Source: an uncultured Parabacteroides sp. | Lineage (GTDB): Bacteria; Bacteroidota; Bacteroidia; Bacteroidales; Tannerellaceae | DNA length: 64,000 bases | Assembly: GCF_905196875.1 (NCBI RefSeq) | Contig: NZ_CAJJWO010000025.1 | Span: 1-64,000 of the forward strand | Direction of reading: 5' to 3' | Shown here: positions 51,895-61,194 of the stretch, in pieces | How the letters are laid out: every line of letters starts with the position of its first letter | Numbering within the stretch: position 1 is the stretch's first letter | Made by a program: the position numbers and the translations under genes | The notes under the pieces: model-generated | What the model saw: the letters and a program-made list of their open reading frames with translations, nothing else | What the model was told of the DNA's origin: nothing | Databases searched by the model: none

Positions 51895-54800
51895 TTAAAA
51901 TTTAACCTGTAAACCCAAAGTAAATGATTTTGCAGATGGATAAACACCTCTGTCCCATCCGTTCACGGCAGAAGAAGTCCAGGATGCTTCGGGATCATAA
52001 TGAGAATAACTTGTTATCGTGATCAGATTCTGTCCGCTCAAATAAACCGAGATATTGGGTTTCCGTGAACCAGCAAACCATTGCGAAGGCAAAGTATAAG
52101 CGAGTTTGATATCTTTGAAACGCAGATAAGAACCGTTTTCTACCCAAACAGAACTCGGATCGCCGAAGGCCAGATAATCTTTGGTAGCAACAGATGCACG
52201 TGCATATTTAGCATTCGGATTTTCAGGTGTCCAATGGTTTTGCCAAACATCTTTGCGGATATTCCATGTTCCACCGATATTAGTGATACTCTTATTAAAC
52301 TCATTGACAATATCACCACCTATGCTACCGATTACCAGAAACGACAATTCAAAATTGTTCCAATTAATAATGTTTGTCATACCAAACGTAAACTTTGGCT
52401 GTGTATTTGCAATAATAGTCTTGTCACCTGTTGTTATACCGGCTTTTCCGTCTGTATCTTTATAGCGGTAATCTCCGGCTTTCTTTGTTGCTTCACCATT
52501 CAGACGAGCCTCTTCATCAGTCTGATAAATGCCTTCAATCTCATAACCATACAATTGGAACGGGGCTTTGTCAACAAACAGAGGGAACCAGTTTCCCCCA
52601 CCGATAGGAGCATCTATCCTCATGATCTTATTTCCATATACATCTGTTCCCAAGTCTTTTACGACCGATTTATTAGCAGTTATGTTCAAATTGGTTGTCC
52701 AGTTCACTTTGCCTCTCACGTTAATCGTATTGATAGCAATTTCAAAACCCTTATTGTCAATACGGCCTAAATTCCTTAACATGGAAGAATACCCAGAGGA
52801 AGGGGGAAGTGTGGCTTTATACAACAAATCACGCGTTTGTTTCCAATAATAATCAAAACTTACATTCAAGCGATTACCAAAGAACCCCATATCAACACCT
52901 ATATCTGTCTGTGTAGTTGTTTCCCATTTCAAATCATCATTCGCCATAGAAGATAAACCAAAACCAACATCTTTACCACCTCCGAAAATAGGGCTGGAGG
53001 TTCCTAATTGAGCAAAGGTTTGATAAGGATCAATAGATTGGTTACCTGTTTGTCCGATACTTGCACGCAGTTTCAGATTACCCATCCAATCGATATCCTT
53101 CATAAAATCTTCTTCCGAAACACGCCATGCTAATGCAGCCGAAGGGAAAAAAGCAAACTTATGATTCTTGCTGAATTTAGAAGAGCCATCATAACGAGCT
53201 GTAACAGTCAGCAAATATCTTTCCATTAAATTATAATTGGCACGTCCCAGAAAAGATACCATCCGGTAATCATTAAAACCTGAAGAAGGGGTTCCGGGAG
53301 TCGATGCAGCCCCCAGATTATTGGTTTCATATACATCCCGTAAAAAGCCTGTTCCACTACCTTTCAGCTGATTCCATTGATATGTCTGGAAAGTGACACC
53401 ACCCATCAGATTCAAGGCATGACTTTTGTTAAATTTCTTGTCGTAGGTCAGGATATTTTCATTGATAATAGTATAATAATTTGCCTTTTCTTTGGAAGCG
53501 TCCCCATCCAGCTTTCCACCGGCAGATAAACCTATCGGAATATAACGGTCTTTACTTGCTGCATTTACCTCTGCACCTGCATTCACACGGAAAGTCAATC
53601 CGTCAATAATATCATAGACAAGTGACATATTCGCTAATAAACGTGAATTGACCGTTTTATCTTTATACAATTCAGCCATACCAACCGGATTTGTTCCTCC
53701 CCAGGGAGTTCCCGAGAAGTTTGTATATTTACCATCGGCATCCTTTATTTCCTGTATCGGTGCCATAACCATTGCCGTATAAGCAATAGCTCCCCAACCA
53801 TCAGCACTGCTGTTGGCCGTATTCTGGGTTCCGTACGAATAAGCGATGCTGGCATTTAAAGACAAGTTCTTCGCCAGTTTCTGATCGCCATTGATACGTA
53901 AAGCAAAACGATTATAATTAGATCCTTTAATAATACCTTCCTGGTTCATATAGTTCAGAGAAGAATACAACTTCGTCTTATCGGTACCTCCCGAAACAGA
54001 TACCTGGTGACTATGTGTCAATGCAGTTTGATAAGCCAGGTCCTGCCAATCATTATTTGGTAGCAAAGCAGCCTGCTCCGGCGTAATAGCGATCCCATTT
54101 CCATCATTTTGGGATACTTCGTTTACCATTGCTATATAGTCGTTTTTTCCCAATAAATCCAGTTTCTTTCTTAATGAAGAAACACCGACATAACCGTTGT
54201 ATTCCAATACTGTATCACCCGTACTACCTCTTTTAGTAGTAATCATAACGACACCATTCGCACCACGCGAACCGTAGATAGCAGTAGAAGATGCGTCTTT
54301 GAGCACTTCCATCGATAAGATATCTTCCGGGTTAATATCCGAATTCATCTTTTCTACCGGCATTCCGTCAATAACATAAAGCGGCTCATTACCACCTGCC
54401 AAAGAGTTACTACCACGAACACGAATCATCATCGCTTCACCCGGTTGACCGGTTCTGGCATTTACCTGTACACCGGCAATTTGTCCTTGCAACGCACGAT
54501 CGGCACTGGTAATACCGACCTGGCTCACATCTTTCATTTGCACTGAACCGACAGCCCCTGTCAAGTCGCTTTTCTTCACTGTACCGTAGCCTATAACCAC
54601 AACCTCTTCCAATGCTTCTGAATCCTCACGAAGTGAAACATTTACAACATTTCCTCCACCGACTTTCACTTCCTGCGCATTATAACCGATATAGGAAATC
54701 TGTAACACACTACCTTCGGGAACGTTCAAACTATACCGTCCGTTCATATCCGTCACCGTTCCGTTGGTCGTACCTTTTACGACTATGTTGGCACCAATCA

Positions 54801-55197
54801 CGGGTTCACCTCTCTCATCTTTTACAATGCCTGATACATTTTTTGTTGTAGATGCAGCCTGAGTTTGCTTATTAATGATCACGTGTCCATTACTAAATGT
54901 TATCGAACAACCGGAACCTTCCAACAGCTGCTCCATAACCTCTTTCACATTACTGTTTTTAGGCAATTTTGTCAGAACCCGGGAGTCATTTACATCTTGA
55001 GTATTATAATCCACAAACAGTTTTGTCTGTTGTTCGATCTGTTTAAAAGCAGTCTTCAACGTTAGATTACTTCCGGTCAGACGCACCTGTTGTTGTTGCG
55101 CATAAGACAATAAGCTATAGGAAGATAAAGCTGTTATAAATAACAGTCTGAATATACTTTTTCCGTTATTTATACGTATTAGATTAGTTAATTTCAT
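51895..55197 (-). CDS. SusC/RagA-family TonB-dependent transporter with STN domain (PUL 2)
   Basis: 1100 residues. The signal peptide covers about 1-33 (LLSYAQ). An STN domain (about 36-108, LKTAFKQIEQQTKLFVDYN) is followed by a carboxypeptidase-regulatory-like domain (about 120-195), LEEVVVIGYGTVKKSDLTGAV, the plug (LQGQIAGVQV, IRVRGSNSLAGGNEPLYVIDGMP) and a barrel ending LGLQVKF. The STN domain and the fecR gene directly upstream indicate ECF/anti-sigma signalling. Its leader carries two hairpins (55236-55322), as in PUL 1. Confidence 0.96.
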   Translation of the reverse strand: MKLTNLIRINNGKSIFRLLFITALSSYSLLSYAQQQQVRLTGSNLTLKTAFKQIEQQTKLFVDYNTQDVNDSRVLTKLPKNSNVKEVMEQLLEGSGCSITFSNGHVIINKQTQAASTTKNVSGIVKDERGEPVIGANIVVKGTTNGTVTDMNGRYSLNVPEGSVLQISYIGYNAQEVKVGGGNVVNVSLREDSEALEEVVVIGYGTVKKSDLTGAVGSVQMKDVSQVGITSADRALQGQIAGVQVNARTGQPGEAMMIRVRGSNSLAGGNEPLYVIDGMPVEKMNSDINPEDILSMEVLKDASSTAIYGSRGANGVVMITTKRGSTGDTVLEYNGYVGVSSLRKKLDLLGKNDYIAMVNEVSQNDGNGIAITPEQAALLPNNDWQDLAYQTALTHSHQVSVSGGTDKTKLYSSLNYMNQEGIIKGSNYNRFALRINGDQKLAKNLSLNASIAYSYGTQNTANSSADGWGAIAYTAMVMAPIQEIKDADGKYTNFSGTPWGGTNPVGMAELYKDKTVNSRLLANMSLVYDIIDGLTFRVNAGAEVNAASKDRYIPIGLSAGGKLDGDASKEKANYYTIINENILTYDKKFNKSHALNLMGGVTFQTYQWNQLKGSGTGFLRDVYETNNLGAASTPGTPSSGFNDYRMVSFLGRANYNLMERYLLTVTARYDGSSKFSKNHKFAFFPSAALAWRVSEEDFMKDIDWMGNLKLRASIGQTGNQSIDPYQTFAQLGTSSPIFGGGKDVGFGLSSMANDDLKWETTTQTDIGVDMGFFGNRLNVSFDYYWKQTRDLLYKATLPPSSGYSSMLRNLGRIDNKGFEIAINTINVRGKVNWTTNLNITANKSVVKDLGTDVYGNKIMRIDAPIGGGNWFPLFVDKAPFQLYGYEIEGIYQTDEEARLNGEATKKAGDYRYKDTDGKAGITTGDKTIIANTQPKFTFGMTNIINWNNFELSFLVIGSIGGDIVNEFNKSITNIGGTWNIRKDVWQNHWTPENPNAKYARASVATKDYLAFGDPSSVWVENGSYLRFKDIKLAYTLPSQWFAGSRKPNISVYLSGQNLITITSYSHYDPEASWTSSAVNGWDRGVYPSAKSFTLGLQVKF

Positions 55198-55235
55198 ATA
55201 TTTGTATGTTTGAAAAATTGAATATTAATAAAACC

Positions 55236-55322
55236 TGACGATCCATATCGTCAATCCAATGATGTTCAAGATTCGATTTCGAATTCCGGAAAGAGGGATT
55301 TTCGCACTTTCTGTCTTTCCGG
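55236..55322 (-). promoter_or_regulatory. Leader hairpins between fecR and susC (PUL 2)
   Basis: TGACGAT (55236-55242) pairs with ATCGTCA (55247-55253). CCGGAAAG (55286-55293) pairs with CTTTCCGG (55315-55322). No U-run follows either on the minus strand. Position and number match the two hairpins at 18071-18146. Confidence 0.45.
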
Positions 55323-55356
55323 TTTTCTTTTGTTCATATCTGTTTCCTCCTATATT

Positions 55357-56352
55357 TTAGTTAATAAAGACTACATTTCCCTTTATTTTATAATGAATAC
55401 CCACCAATTGCTGCAAGATTTTCAACACATCTTCTAATTTCTCATCAGGTGAAAATTTGACATTATAATACTCTCCTGCAAACTTCTGGGAATTATAATG
55501 GATCGTCACATTAAATTTACGTTCCAGAGAAGCCATCAAACGGTTGAATGATGTATTTTCAAATATCAGATAACCATTTCTTTCCATATTGTATAAAGAA
55601 GCATCGATAGAATGAATCATCACTGTATGTTCCGAATGCGAATAGACTAATTGCTGGTCAGGTTTTAGTACGGTTGGCTGAATGTTTTCATCCCTTACTG
55701 ACACCAACACACTACCCTCTTCTAATGTAGCCATGGAACAGGAATCATTCGGATAAGCCTCTACAGTAAACACAGTGCCTAACGCCTGGACATCCAGGCA
55801 GGCTGTCTTTACGATAAACGGTTGTTCCGGATTCTTTCGGACAAAGAATGAAGCTTGTCCGGTCAGATAAACCGTACGTGTATCGGTATCGGTAAAATCT
55901 TTCGGATAAACCAGTAACGTACCTGCATCAACCCAAACCTTCGACCCATCAGGTAATACCACTTGTTCACTTTCTCCATAGGGTACAAATAGTTGTGCCA
56001 TTTCTACATGACGGGCAGGTTTAAAATTGTCGGTTGCCCAGTATGTTATTCCGGCGGTCATAATCAGTAAGACAATAACAGCCGCGTATTTCAACCAGTG
56101 GCGATATAATGGTATCGAACGCTCCCGGGCTGGAACTTCGAAAAGACGCCCTTGCAAGATTTCCCAGTCACGATAGGTCGAAGCCGTCACTTCCGGATGC
56201 GATTCCTCCCACAACTCCTGTAACACTTCTTCCTTCTCTTTTTTTACATCGTCCGCCTTCAACCAACGTCCAAACAAGATACGTCCATATCGGGAAAAAT
56301 GTTTCCCGAAGTATAGCCGCATGAGTTGTTTTGTCTTGTTGTTTTCTTCCAT
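55357..56352 (-). CDS. FecR-family anti-sigma factor (PUL 2)
   Basis: 331 residues from the Met at 56352 (MEENNKTKQLM); the frame opens at 56463, but the extra 37 residues are not family-like. The N-terminal cytoplasmic part is followed by one membrane segment (about 90-108, YAAVIVLLIMTAGITYW) and the FecR domain with VVLPDGSKVWVDAGTLLVYP and YLTGQASFFV. A C-terminal DUF4974-like domain ends in the NVVFIN strand. It should restrain the upstream ECF sigma factor and respond to the SusC STN domain. The chosen length equals that of the PUL 1 FecR. Confidence 0.92.
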   Translation of the reverse strand: MEENNKTKQLMRLYFGKHFSRYGRILFGRWLKADDVKKEKEEVLQELWEESHPEVTASTYRDWEILQGRLFEVPARERSIPLYRHWLKYAAVIVLLIMTAGITYWATDNFKPARHVEMAQLFVPYGESEQVVLPDGSKVWVDAGTLLVYPKDFTDTDTRTVYLTGQASFFVRKNPEQPFIVKTACLDVQALGTVFTVEAYPNDSCSMATLEEGSVLVSVRDENIQPTVLKPDQQLVYSHSEHTVMIHSIDASLYNMERNGYLIFENTSFNRLMASLERKFNVTIHYNSQKFAGEYYNVKFSPDEKLEDVLKILQQLVGIHYKIKGNVVFIN

Positions 56353-56447
56353 ACAATATCCGTCTTTATAAAGGTGTAGGTTAACCAGACGGATACACAC
56401 AATCCAATTGAAGTTTTTTTTAAAAGTTTCAGTTGTTTCCTGTGGAT

Positions 56448-56522
56448 GAAACATTTGTTTCACTACTATGAAACAGTTGTTCCACTTAGGAGAAACACTT
56501 GTTTCACTACTATGAAACAGTT
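56448..56522. repeat. TGTTTCA/TGAAACA palindromic repeat array between sigma and fecR (PUL 2)
   Basis: A 24-bp unit is repeated exactly at 56455-56478 and 56499-56522. Each contains the palindrome TGTTTCA-6 nt-TGAAACA, and a further GAAACA half-site precedes each copy. The array fills the gap between the sigma stop (56524) and the fecR start (56352). Confidence 0.75.
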
Positions 56523-56523
56523 T

Positions 56524-57081
56524 TCATTTTAAATAAATTAAAAAGAAAAGATAAAGTACCTTACGAAGAATTGCCAGTGCAGCCGTCAGATGATTCTCGA
56601 CTGTTCGCTTACTGATGTTCAAGCGGGATGCAATCTCATCATTAGATAAACCCTGCTCACGGCTCATTTGGTAGATCAATTTCCGCTGGGGGGACATTTG
56701 TTCGACTACATGGTTGATTATCGTTTGTAATTCATGGGCGAACAAAGCCTCTTCTTCCGACTGGGAAACGGAAGTTTCCAGCAAAAACTCATTGGTATAC
56801 TTTTCTGAAACTGCCAGACGGTCAAAATAATCATAAACGGTAAAACGTGCCATCTGAAAGAGGTAAGAGGAAAAAGAACGGACATCTTTCAGTTTTTCCC
56901 GATCTTTCCACAAGGACAAAAACAAGTCCTGGGCCATATCGCGACTGACTTCCTTGTCGTGCGTCAGGCCGACAAGGAAGTACACCAACCTAGGTTGGTA
57001 GCAGAAAAAAAGCTGTTCGAAAGCTTTTATATTTCCTTTTGCGATCTCCTTCAAGATATGTTGTTCCTCTGGTAATTCCAT
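56524..57081 (-). CDS. ECF sigma factor (PUL 2 activator)
   Basis: 185 residues from the Met at 57081 (MELPEEQHILKEIA); the frame opens at 57162, but the additional N-terminus is not sigma-like. Region 2 is FEQLFFCYQPRLVYFLVGL and SRDMAQDLFLSLWKD. Region 4 is LSNDEIASRLNISKRTVENHLTAALAILRKVL. It is in tandem with fecR, in the usual order sigma-fecR-susC-susD, unlike PUL 1. It should activate the downstream susC promoter after release from FecR. Confidence 0.93.
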   Translation of the reverse strand: MELPEEQHILKEIAKGNIKAFEQLFFCYQPRLVYFLVGLTHDKEVSRDMAQDLFLSLWKDREKLKDVRSFSSYLFQMARFTVYDYFDRLAVSEKYTNEFLLETSVSQSEEEALFAHELQTIINHVVEQMSPQRKLIYQMSREQGLSNDEIASRLNISKRTVENHLTAALAILRKVLYLFFLIYLK

Positions 57082-57147
57082 AACTAACGCGAAGTAGCGA
57101 AAAATATCAGAATTATCAAAATAAAAAGATTCAGATAAAATAATTTG

Positions 57148-57155
57148 TATCTTTG
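57148..57155 (+). promoter_or_regulatory. Bacteroidota -7 box for the MalY/PatB gene
   Basis: TATCTTTG matches TAnnTTTG, 48 nt upstream of the ATG at 57204. Confidence 0.6.
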
Positions 57156-57203
57156 ACCCCAATCAATCGACAAACTAAGAAAAACAGACTGAACTAAGAT
57201 AAA

Positions 57204-58379
57204 ATGAAACAATACAACTTTGACGAAGTTATTGAACGCCGCGGAACCAATTGCGTCAAATACGATGCGATCAAAGAGCGGTACGGCAATGAGAACCTGA
57301 CTCCTCTATGGGTTGCCGATATGGATTTCCGGACACCGGACTTTATTGTCAATGCAATAAAAAAGCGTTGCGAACACGAAATATTCGGCTATACATTCGG
57401 ATCAGACTCTTACTATCAAAGTATTATCGAGTGGGTAGACTATAAACAAAAATGGAAGATCAAACGGGAATGGCTCAGCTATATTCCGGGAATCGTGAAA
57501 GGAATCGGCTTTGTGATCCAGTGCTTCACCAAACCTGGCGATAAAGTGATCATACAACCTCCTGTATATCACCCTTTCCGTATCGTTCCTGAAAGTATGA
57601 AACGGGAAGTCGTCAATAATCCGTTAAGACTGATTGATGGCGTCTACGAAATGGATTTCGAGCACCTCGAATCTGTTATCGATGAACGATGTAAAGTATT
57701 GATCCTTTGTAATCCGCATAATCCGGGAGGTATTGTTTGGAAGAAAGACACATTGGTCAAGCTGGCAGAGATCTGTGCAAAGCATCGTATTCTGGTTATC
57801 TCGGATGAGATACATGCAGAAATGGCTTACCCGCAATTCAGTCATCACCCGTTTGCTACGGTATCGGAAGCTGCAGCTTCCTGTAGCATAACTTTCATGG
57901 CTCCAAGCAAAACATTCAATATAGCCGGTATCGTAACATCCTATTCCATCGTCCCGGACGAAAAAATAAGAAAGGAATTCTATGAATTTCTGGAAGCCGG
58001 GGAGCTAGGAGACGGTACGATCTTTGCTTATACAGCAACGGAGGCAGCTTATACCTATGGCGCTGAATGGTTGCAACAAATGCGGATGTATATAATGGAA
58101 AATGTCCGTTTCGTCGACGAATTCTTCAAAGCGAAACTACCGAAGATCAAAGTATACCCACCACAAGCATCATTCCTCGTCTGGCTGGATTGCCGTGATC
58201 TGAAATTAAGCCAGGAAGAACTGGTCAAGCTATTTCAGGAAAAAGCCGGTTTATTGTTAAATGACGGAAGCATGTTCGGTCCCGGCGGGGAAGGTTATAT
58301 GCGATTGAATGTCGGCTGTCCGCGTTCTGTTCTGGATACGGCATTAAACGCGTTGAAAAAAGCTATTGACAAGAAATAA
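57204..58379 (+). CDS. patB: MalY/PatB-type PLP-dependent C-S lyase (cystathionine beta-lyase)
   Basis: 391 residues, usual length. The N-terminal FDEVIERRGTNCVKYD and LWVADMDFRTP are specific to the MalY/PatB subgroup of fold-type I aminotransferases. ILCNPHNPGG, ISDEIHAEM and the PLP lysine in APSKTFNIAG follow, and the C-terminal RLNVGCPRSVL carries the carboxylate-binding Arg. It probably cleaves cystathionine or cysteine conjugates to pyruvate, ammonia and a thiol. It is a single-gene unit between its own -7 box and a terminator. Confidence 0.9.
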   Translation: MKQYNFDEVIERRGTNCVKYDAIKERYGNENLTPLWVADMDFRTPDFIVNAIKKRCEHEIFGYTFGSDSYYQSIIEWVDYKQKWKIKREWLSYIPGIVKGIGFVIQCFTKPGDKVIIQPPVYHPFRIVPESMKREVVNNPLRLIDGVYEMDFEHLESVIDERCKVLILCNPHNPGGIVWKKDTLVKLAEICAKHRILVISDEIHAEMAYPQFSHHPFATVSEAAASCSITFMAPSKTFNIAGIVTSYSIVPDEKIRKEFYEFLEAGELGDGTIFAYTATEAAYTYGAEWLQQMRMYIMENVRFVDEFFKAKLPKIKVYPPQASFLVWLDCRDLKLSQEELVKLFQEKAGLLLNDGSMFGPGGEGYMRLNVGCPRSVLDTALNALKKAIDKK

Positions 58380-58384
58380 ACATA

Positions 58385-58430
58385 AAAGAAAGTGCGCCAA
58401 AGATATCTACACTTTTGACGCACTTTCTTT
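58385..58430. terminator. Bidirectional intrinsic terminator
   Basis: AAAGAAAGTGCG (58385-58396) pairs with CGCACTTTCTTT (58419-58430), between the convergent patB gene and the LtaS-like gene. Confidence 0.75.
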
Positions 58431-58432
58431 TC

Positions 58433-60298
58433 TTACTTAACAGCTGCTATTCCTGCTTTTTTATCCTGATTATGTATATGTTCCAGATAATCGTACCGGA
58501 TAATCATATCAGATATTTCCCAGGCTTTTTTTGCTGCATCGATATCTTCTTCGGGAACTCCGGCAGTATCTCCCACGATATTCAGTTGCGGATCGATCTC
58601 AAAATTCGCTCTGTGAGGATCCAGTATACTTTCTCCCAGACCTTTCCACCAATAGTCATTCAAGCCCAACAAATCCAGCAAAGTGGGATATACATCGATC
58701 TGCCCCATCACTTTTCCATGATATAAATTGAAGGGAGCATTTAGAATTATCAGGGGAACAAATGACTTGTCCGACACAATCTGCCTCCCTACCGGATCAT
58801 TGCAAAGTTCCTTCCTCACAGTTCCTAACGCTTCGTGATCTCCCATAATCATAATCAAGGTATTATCAAAACGTCTGTCTGCACGGAGTTGCGCTATAAA
58901 TTCCCCAAGCGCCCGGTCGGTATAGTTCGCCATGGTCATATAGTTATTAAGAATCTCAGGGACTTCAGGAGAAAAAAAGACCTTTTTCAGAGAGTCAGGC
59001 AAAAGGAAAGGGTTATGACCGGAATAAGTAATGCATTGCAAAAACGTATTACCCGACTCATTCCAAACTTCATTATTTTGCATTTTCTTCAAACATTGAC
59101 GTAAGAAAGCACGATCTCCCACCTGCCCACGGGAACCTACCGGCTCTTCTTTGGCAAAACTGTTTTTCGAAACCAAACTGTCGTATCCCATAGCCGGTGT
59201 GATCACACACTGGTTCCAAACCATCGGCTTATCAACCGTCAGACTATAGGCTTCACTATCCTTGTGCTTCTGTTTAAAAGCTTTCGCTAATGAAGGGTAA
59301 TACGATTCGGGAAATTTTATGCTATAAGGACCGGAGTTAATGGGTAAAAGCCCTGTATTGACCAATAATTGAGCATCGATAGAACGTCCGCCTTTTACCT
59401 GCGATAAGACATGAGGTGCATAGATTACAGATGAATCCTTTAATATACGGTTCAGATTTGGAGTGATCTCCTGTCCTTCAACAGTTTTATTCAACACCCA
59501 ACTTTCGAGAGATTCGGCTAAGATTATAATACAATTCTCCCTTGTATAAACTTTGGGGAGAACGGATTTATAATCCGTTCTCCTGGTTAACCAGGAGTCG
59601 ATACGATTTTTTATTTCCGGAGTGTATGTGATATTATCGCATGAATAATCATAATAAAGGGAACCGAATATCGTATACATCGGTATATTACATGTATGCA
59701 GGTAAGCATCCTGCAATCTCTCGTAGGCAGCCTTAAAACCATTTTGACTCCAAAGTTTAATAGTCGGAAATAAAGCCACTAATAATATCAGGCAAACATA
59801 ACGTACAAATGCAAAAGACGCTTTACCCTCGTTAACAGGCAGAATATCTTCCTTTTTCCGATAATTTCGCCACCATAAGATTCCGGCAATCAATGTAGAA
59901 AGAGGAAAAAACACATCTGCTATCCGTAACGAATCGAACACACTACTAGAGAAATCAGTCAGATTTGCAGCTAACAGATAACTGTCTAACGGTATTGCTG
60001 TAAAATAAGTCCGGAAATACATCAGATTGGAAATGAACAAGCAATCCATCAATACAAAGATAACCAATGTCACCTTCATTGTACGGAAACAGACTAACGG
60101 TAATAATAAAAATAAGGAAACCAATATAGTATCAAGATATGTTTCAACCTTTGAGAAAGGAGTGAACGTAGATAACATGCACCAAAGCAAATTAAACCAC
60201 ATAAACTTCAGTACCAATAAAAAGAAAAACAAACTTATCAACTTCCTTCTTTCCTTACAATATGGAAAGAAAAAGTCTTTCAATTTAGAAAACCACAT
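58433..60298 (-). CDS. LtaS-like alkaline-phosphatase/sulfatase-fold membrane transferase
   Basis: 621 residues. Five membrane segments lie in the first 185 (about 21-42, 54-71, 74-95, 129-143 and 165-183). The periplasmic catalytic domain (about 250-560) has ILAESLES (Glu262, a metal ligand in LtaS) and QVKGGRSIDAQLL, where Ser306 stands at the position of the LtaS nucleophilic Thr. MIMGDHEALG carries further metal ligands, and FVPLIILN and GQIDVYPTLLDLLGL complete the fold. Relatives move phosphoglycerol or phosphoethanolamine from lipids to glycans. Lipoteichoic acid itself is not expected here, so the acceptor is probably a periplasmic or surface glycan. It has its own -7 box. Confidence 0.82.
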   Translation of the reverse strand: MWFSKLKDFFFPYCKERRKLISLFFFLLVLKFMWFNLLWCMLSTFTPFSKVETYLDTILVSLFLLLPLVCFRTMKVTLVIFVLMDCLFISNLMYFRTYFTAIPLDSYLLAANLTDFSSSVFDSLRIADVFFPLSTLIAGILWWRNYRKKEDILPVNEGKASFAFVRYVCLILLVALFPTIKLWSQNGFKAAYERLQDAYLHTCNIPMYTIFGSLYYDYSCDNITYTPEIKNRIDSWLTRRTDYKSVLPKVYTRENCIIILAESLESWVLNKTVEGQEITPNLNRILKDSSVIYAPHVLSQVKGGRSIDAQLLVNTGLLPINSGPYSIKFPESYYPSLAKAFKQKHKDSEAYSLTVDKPMVWNQCVITPAMGYDSLVSKNSFAKEEPVGSRGQVGDRAFLRQCLKKMQNNEVWNESGNTFLQCITYSGHNPFLLPDSLKKVFFSPEVPEILNNYMTMANYTDRALGEFIAQLRADRRFDNTLIMIMGDHEALGTVRKELCNDPVGRQIVSDKSFVPLIILNAPFNLYHGKVMGQIDVYPTLLDLLGLNDYWWKGLGESILDPHRANFEIDPQLNIVGDTAGVPEEDIDAAKKAWEISDMIIRYDYLEHIHNQDKKAGIAAVK

Positions 60299-60383
60299 GT
60301 GTAACTATCACTTTATAACTTATCGACAAACACTACTTATTCGCTATACAAATCTGAATTCATTGATTCTTTTATTCCGGCTG

Positions 60384-60391
60384 CAAAGATA
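60384..60391 (-). promoter_or_regulatory. Bacteroidota -7 box for the LtaS-like gene
   Basis: Minus-strand TATCTTTG matches TAnnTTTG, 86 nt upstream of the start at 60298. Confidence 0.55.
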
Positions 60392-60466
60392 GCTATATAT
60401 TACAGATTAAAACATTACATATCTTTATTTTTAAAATAATAACCTGATTAACTCGGAAATTATACG

Positions 60467-60474
60467 TAAATTTG
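60467..60474 (+). promoter_or_regulatory. Bacteroidota -7 box for slyD
   Basis: TAAATTTG matches TAnnTTTG, 32 nt upstream of the ATG at 60507. Confidence 0.6.
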
Positions 60475-60506
60475 TCTCGTTTTATTTATTACAAATACAA
60501 TTAAAA

Positions 60507-61085
60507 ATGAAAATTACAGCAAATAAGTTCGTTGCGGTTACATACGACCTGAACGTAGGAGAAGGTGAAGAGCGCGAGTTGATGGAAAAAGCAGTTGCAG
60601 AAGCTCCCTTAAAATTCATCTTTGGAACAGGCGCCATGCTTCCTGCTTTCGAAGATGCTTTGAAAGGTCTTGAAGTAGGTGACAAGTTCGACTTCTCTAT
60701 CGCTCCTGCCGACGCATACGGAGAATATGTGGAAGATCATGTATTGGATCTGCCGAAAAACATTTTTGAAGTTGAAGGTAAATTTGACTCGGAAGTCATC
60801 AAAGAAGGTAATACTGTTCCTATGATGGACTCAAACGGTAACCGCCTGAACGGCTCTATCCTTGAAGTAAAAGACGATGTAGTCGTTATGGACTTCAACC
60901 ATCCGTTGGCTGGTGAAACTTTACACTTCAGCGGTGAAGTTATCGATGTTCACGAACCGACAGCAGAAGAAATTGCAGCATTATCAGCTCCGGCCGGTGG
61001 ATGCGGTTGCGGATGCGATGACTGCGGAAGCGATTGCGGTGACCACGATCACGAAGGTGGTTGCGGATGTGGTAGCTGCCACTAA
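60507..61085 (+). CDS. slyD: SlyD-type FKBP peptidyl-prolyl isomerase with metal-binding tail
   Basis: 192 residues. The FKBP domain is split by an IF (insert-in-flap) chaperone domain, as in SlyD: GTGAMLPAFEDALKGLEVGD and APADAYGEY in front, then the insert (about 75-125), then FNHPLAGETLHFSGEVIDV. The last 30 residues are rich in Cys, Gly, Asp and His (GGCGCGCDDCGSDCG...), a metal-binding tail. It catalyses prolyl isomerisation in the cytoplasm and may store or deliver Ni or other metals. Confidence 0.92.
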   Translation: MKITANKFVAVTYDLNVGEGEERELMEKAVAEAPLKFIFGTGAMLPAFEDALKGLEVGDKFDFSIAPADAYGEYVEDHVLDLPKNIFEVEGKFDSEVIKEGNTVPMMDSNGNRLNGSILEVKDDVVVMDFNHPLAGETLHFSGEVIDVHEPTAEEIAALSAPAGGCGCGCDDCGSDCGDHDHEGGCGCGSCH

Positions 61086-61093
61086 TAAATAAA

Positions 61094-61165
61094 TGAAAGA
61101 TGCAGAATGGGGAATGAAGAATTAATAGAGATTCTGCATTCCTCATTTTTCATTTTCAGACTCAT
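61094..61165. repeat. Imperfect palindrome between slyD and aroC
   Basis: GATGCAGAAT on the left and ATTCTGCAT on the right, with further AATGA-type words on both sides, form a hairpin. The wording differs from copies A-C but the size and setting are alike. Confidence 0.4.
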
Positions 61166-61194
61166 TTTTTAATCTCCACATTTCATTTATTAAT

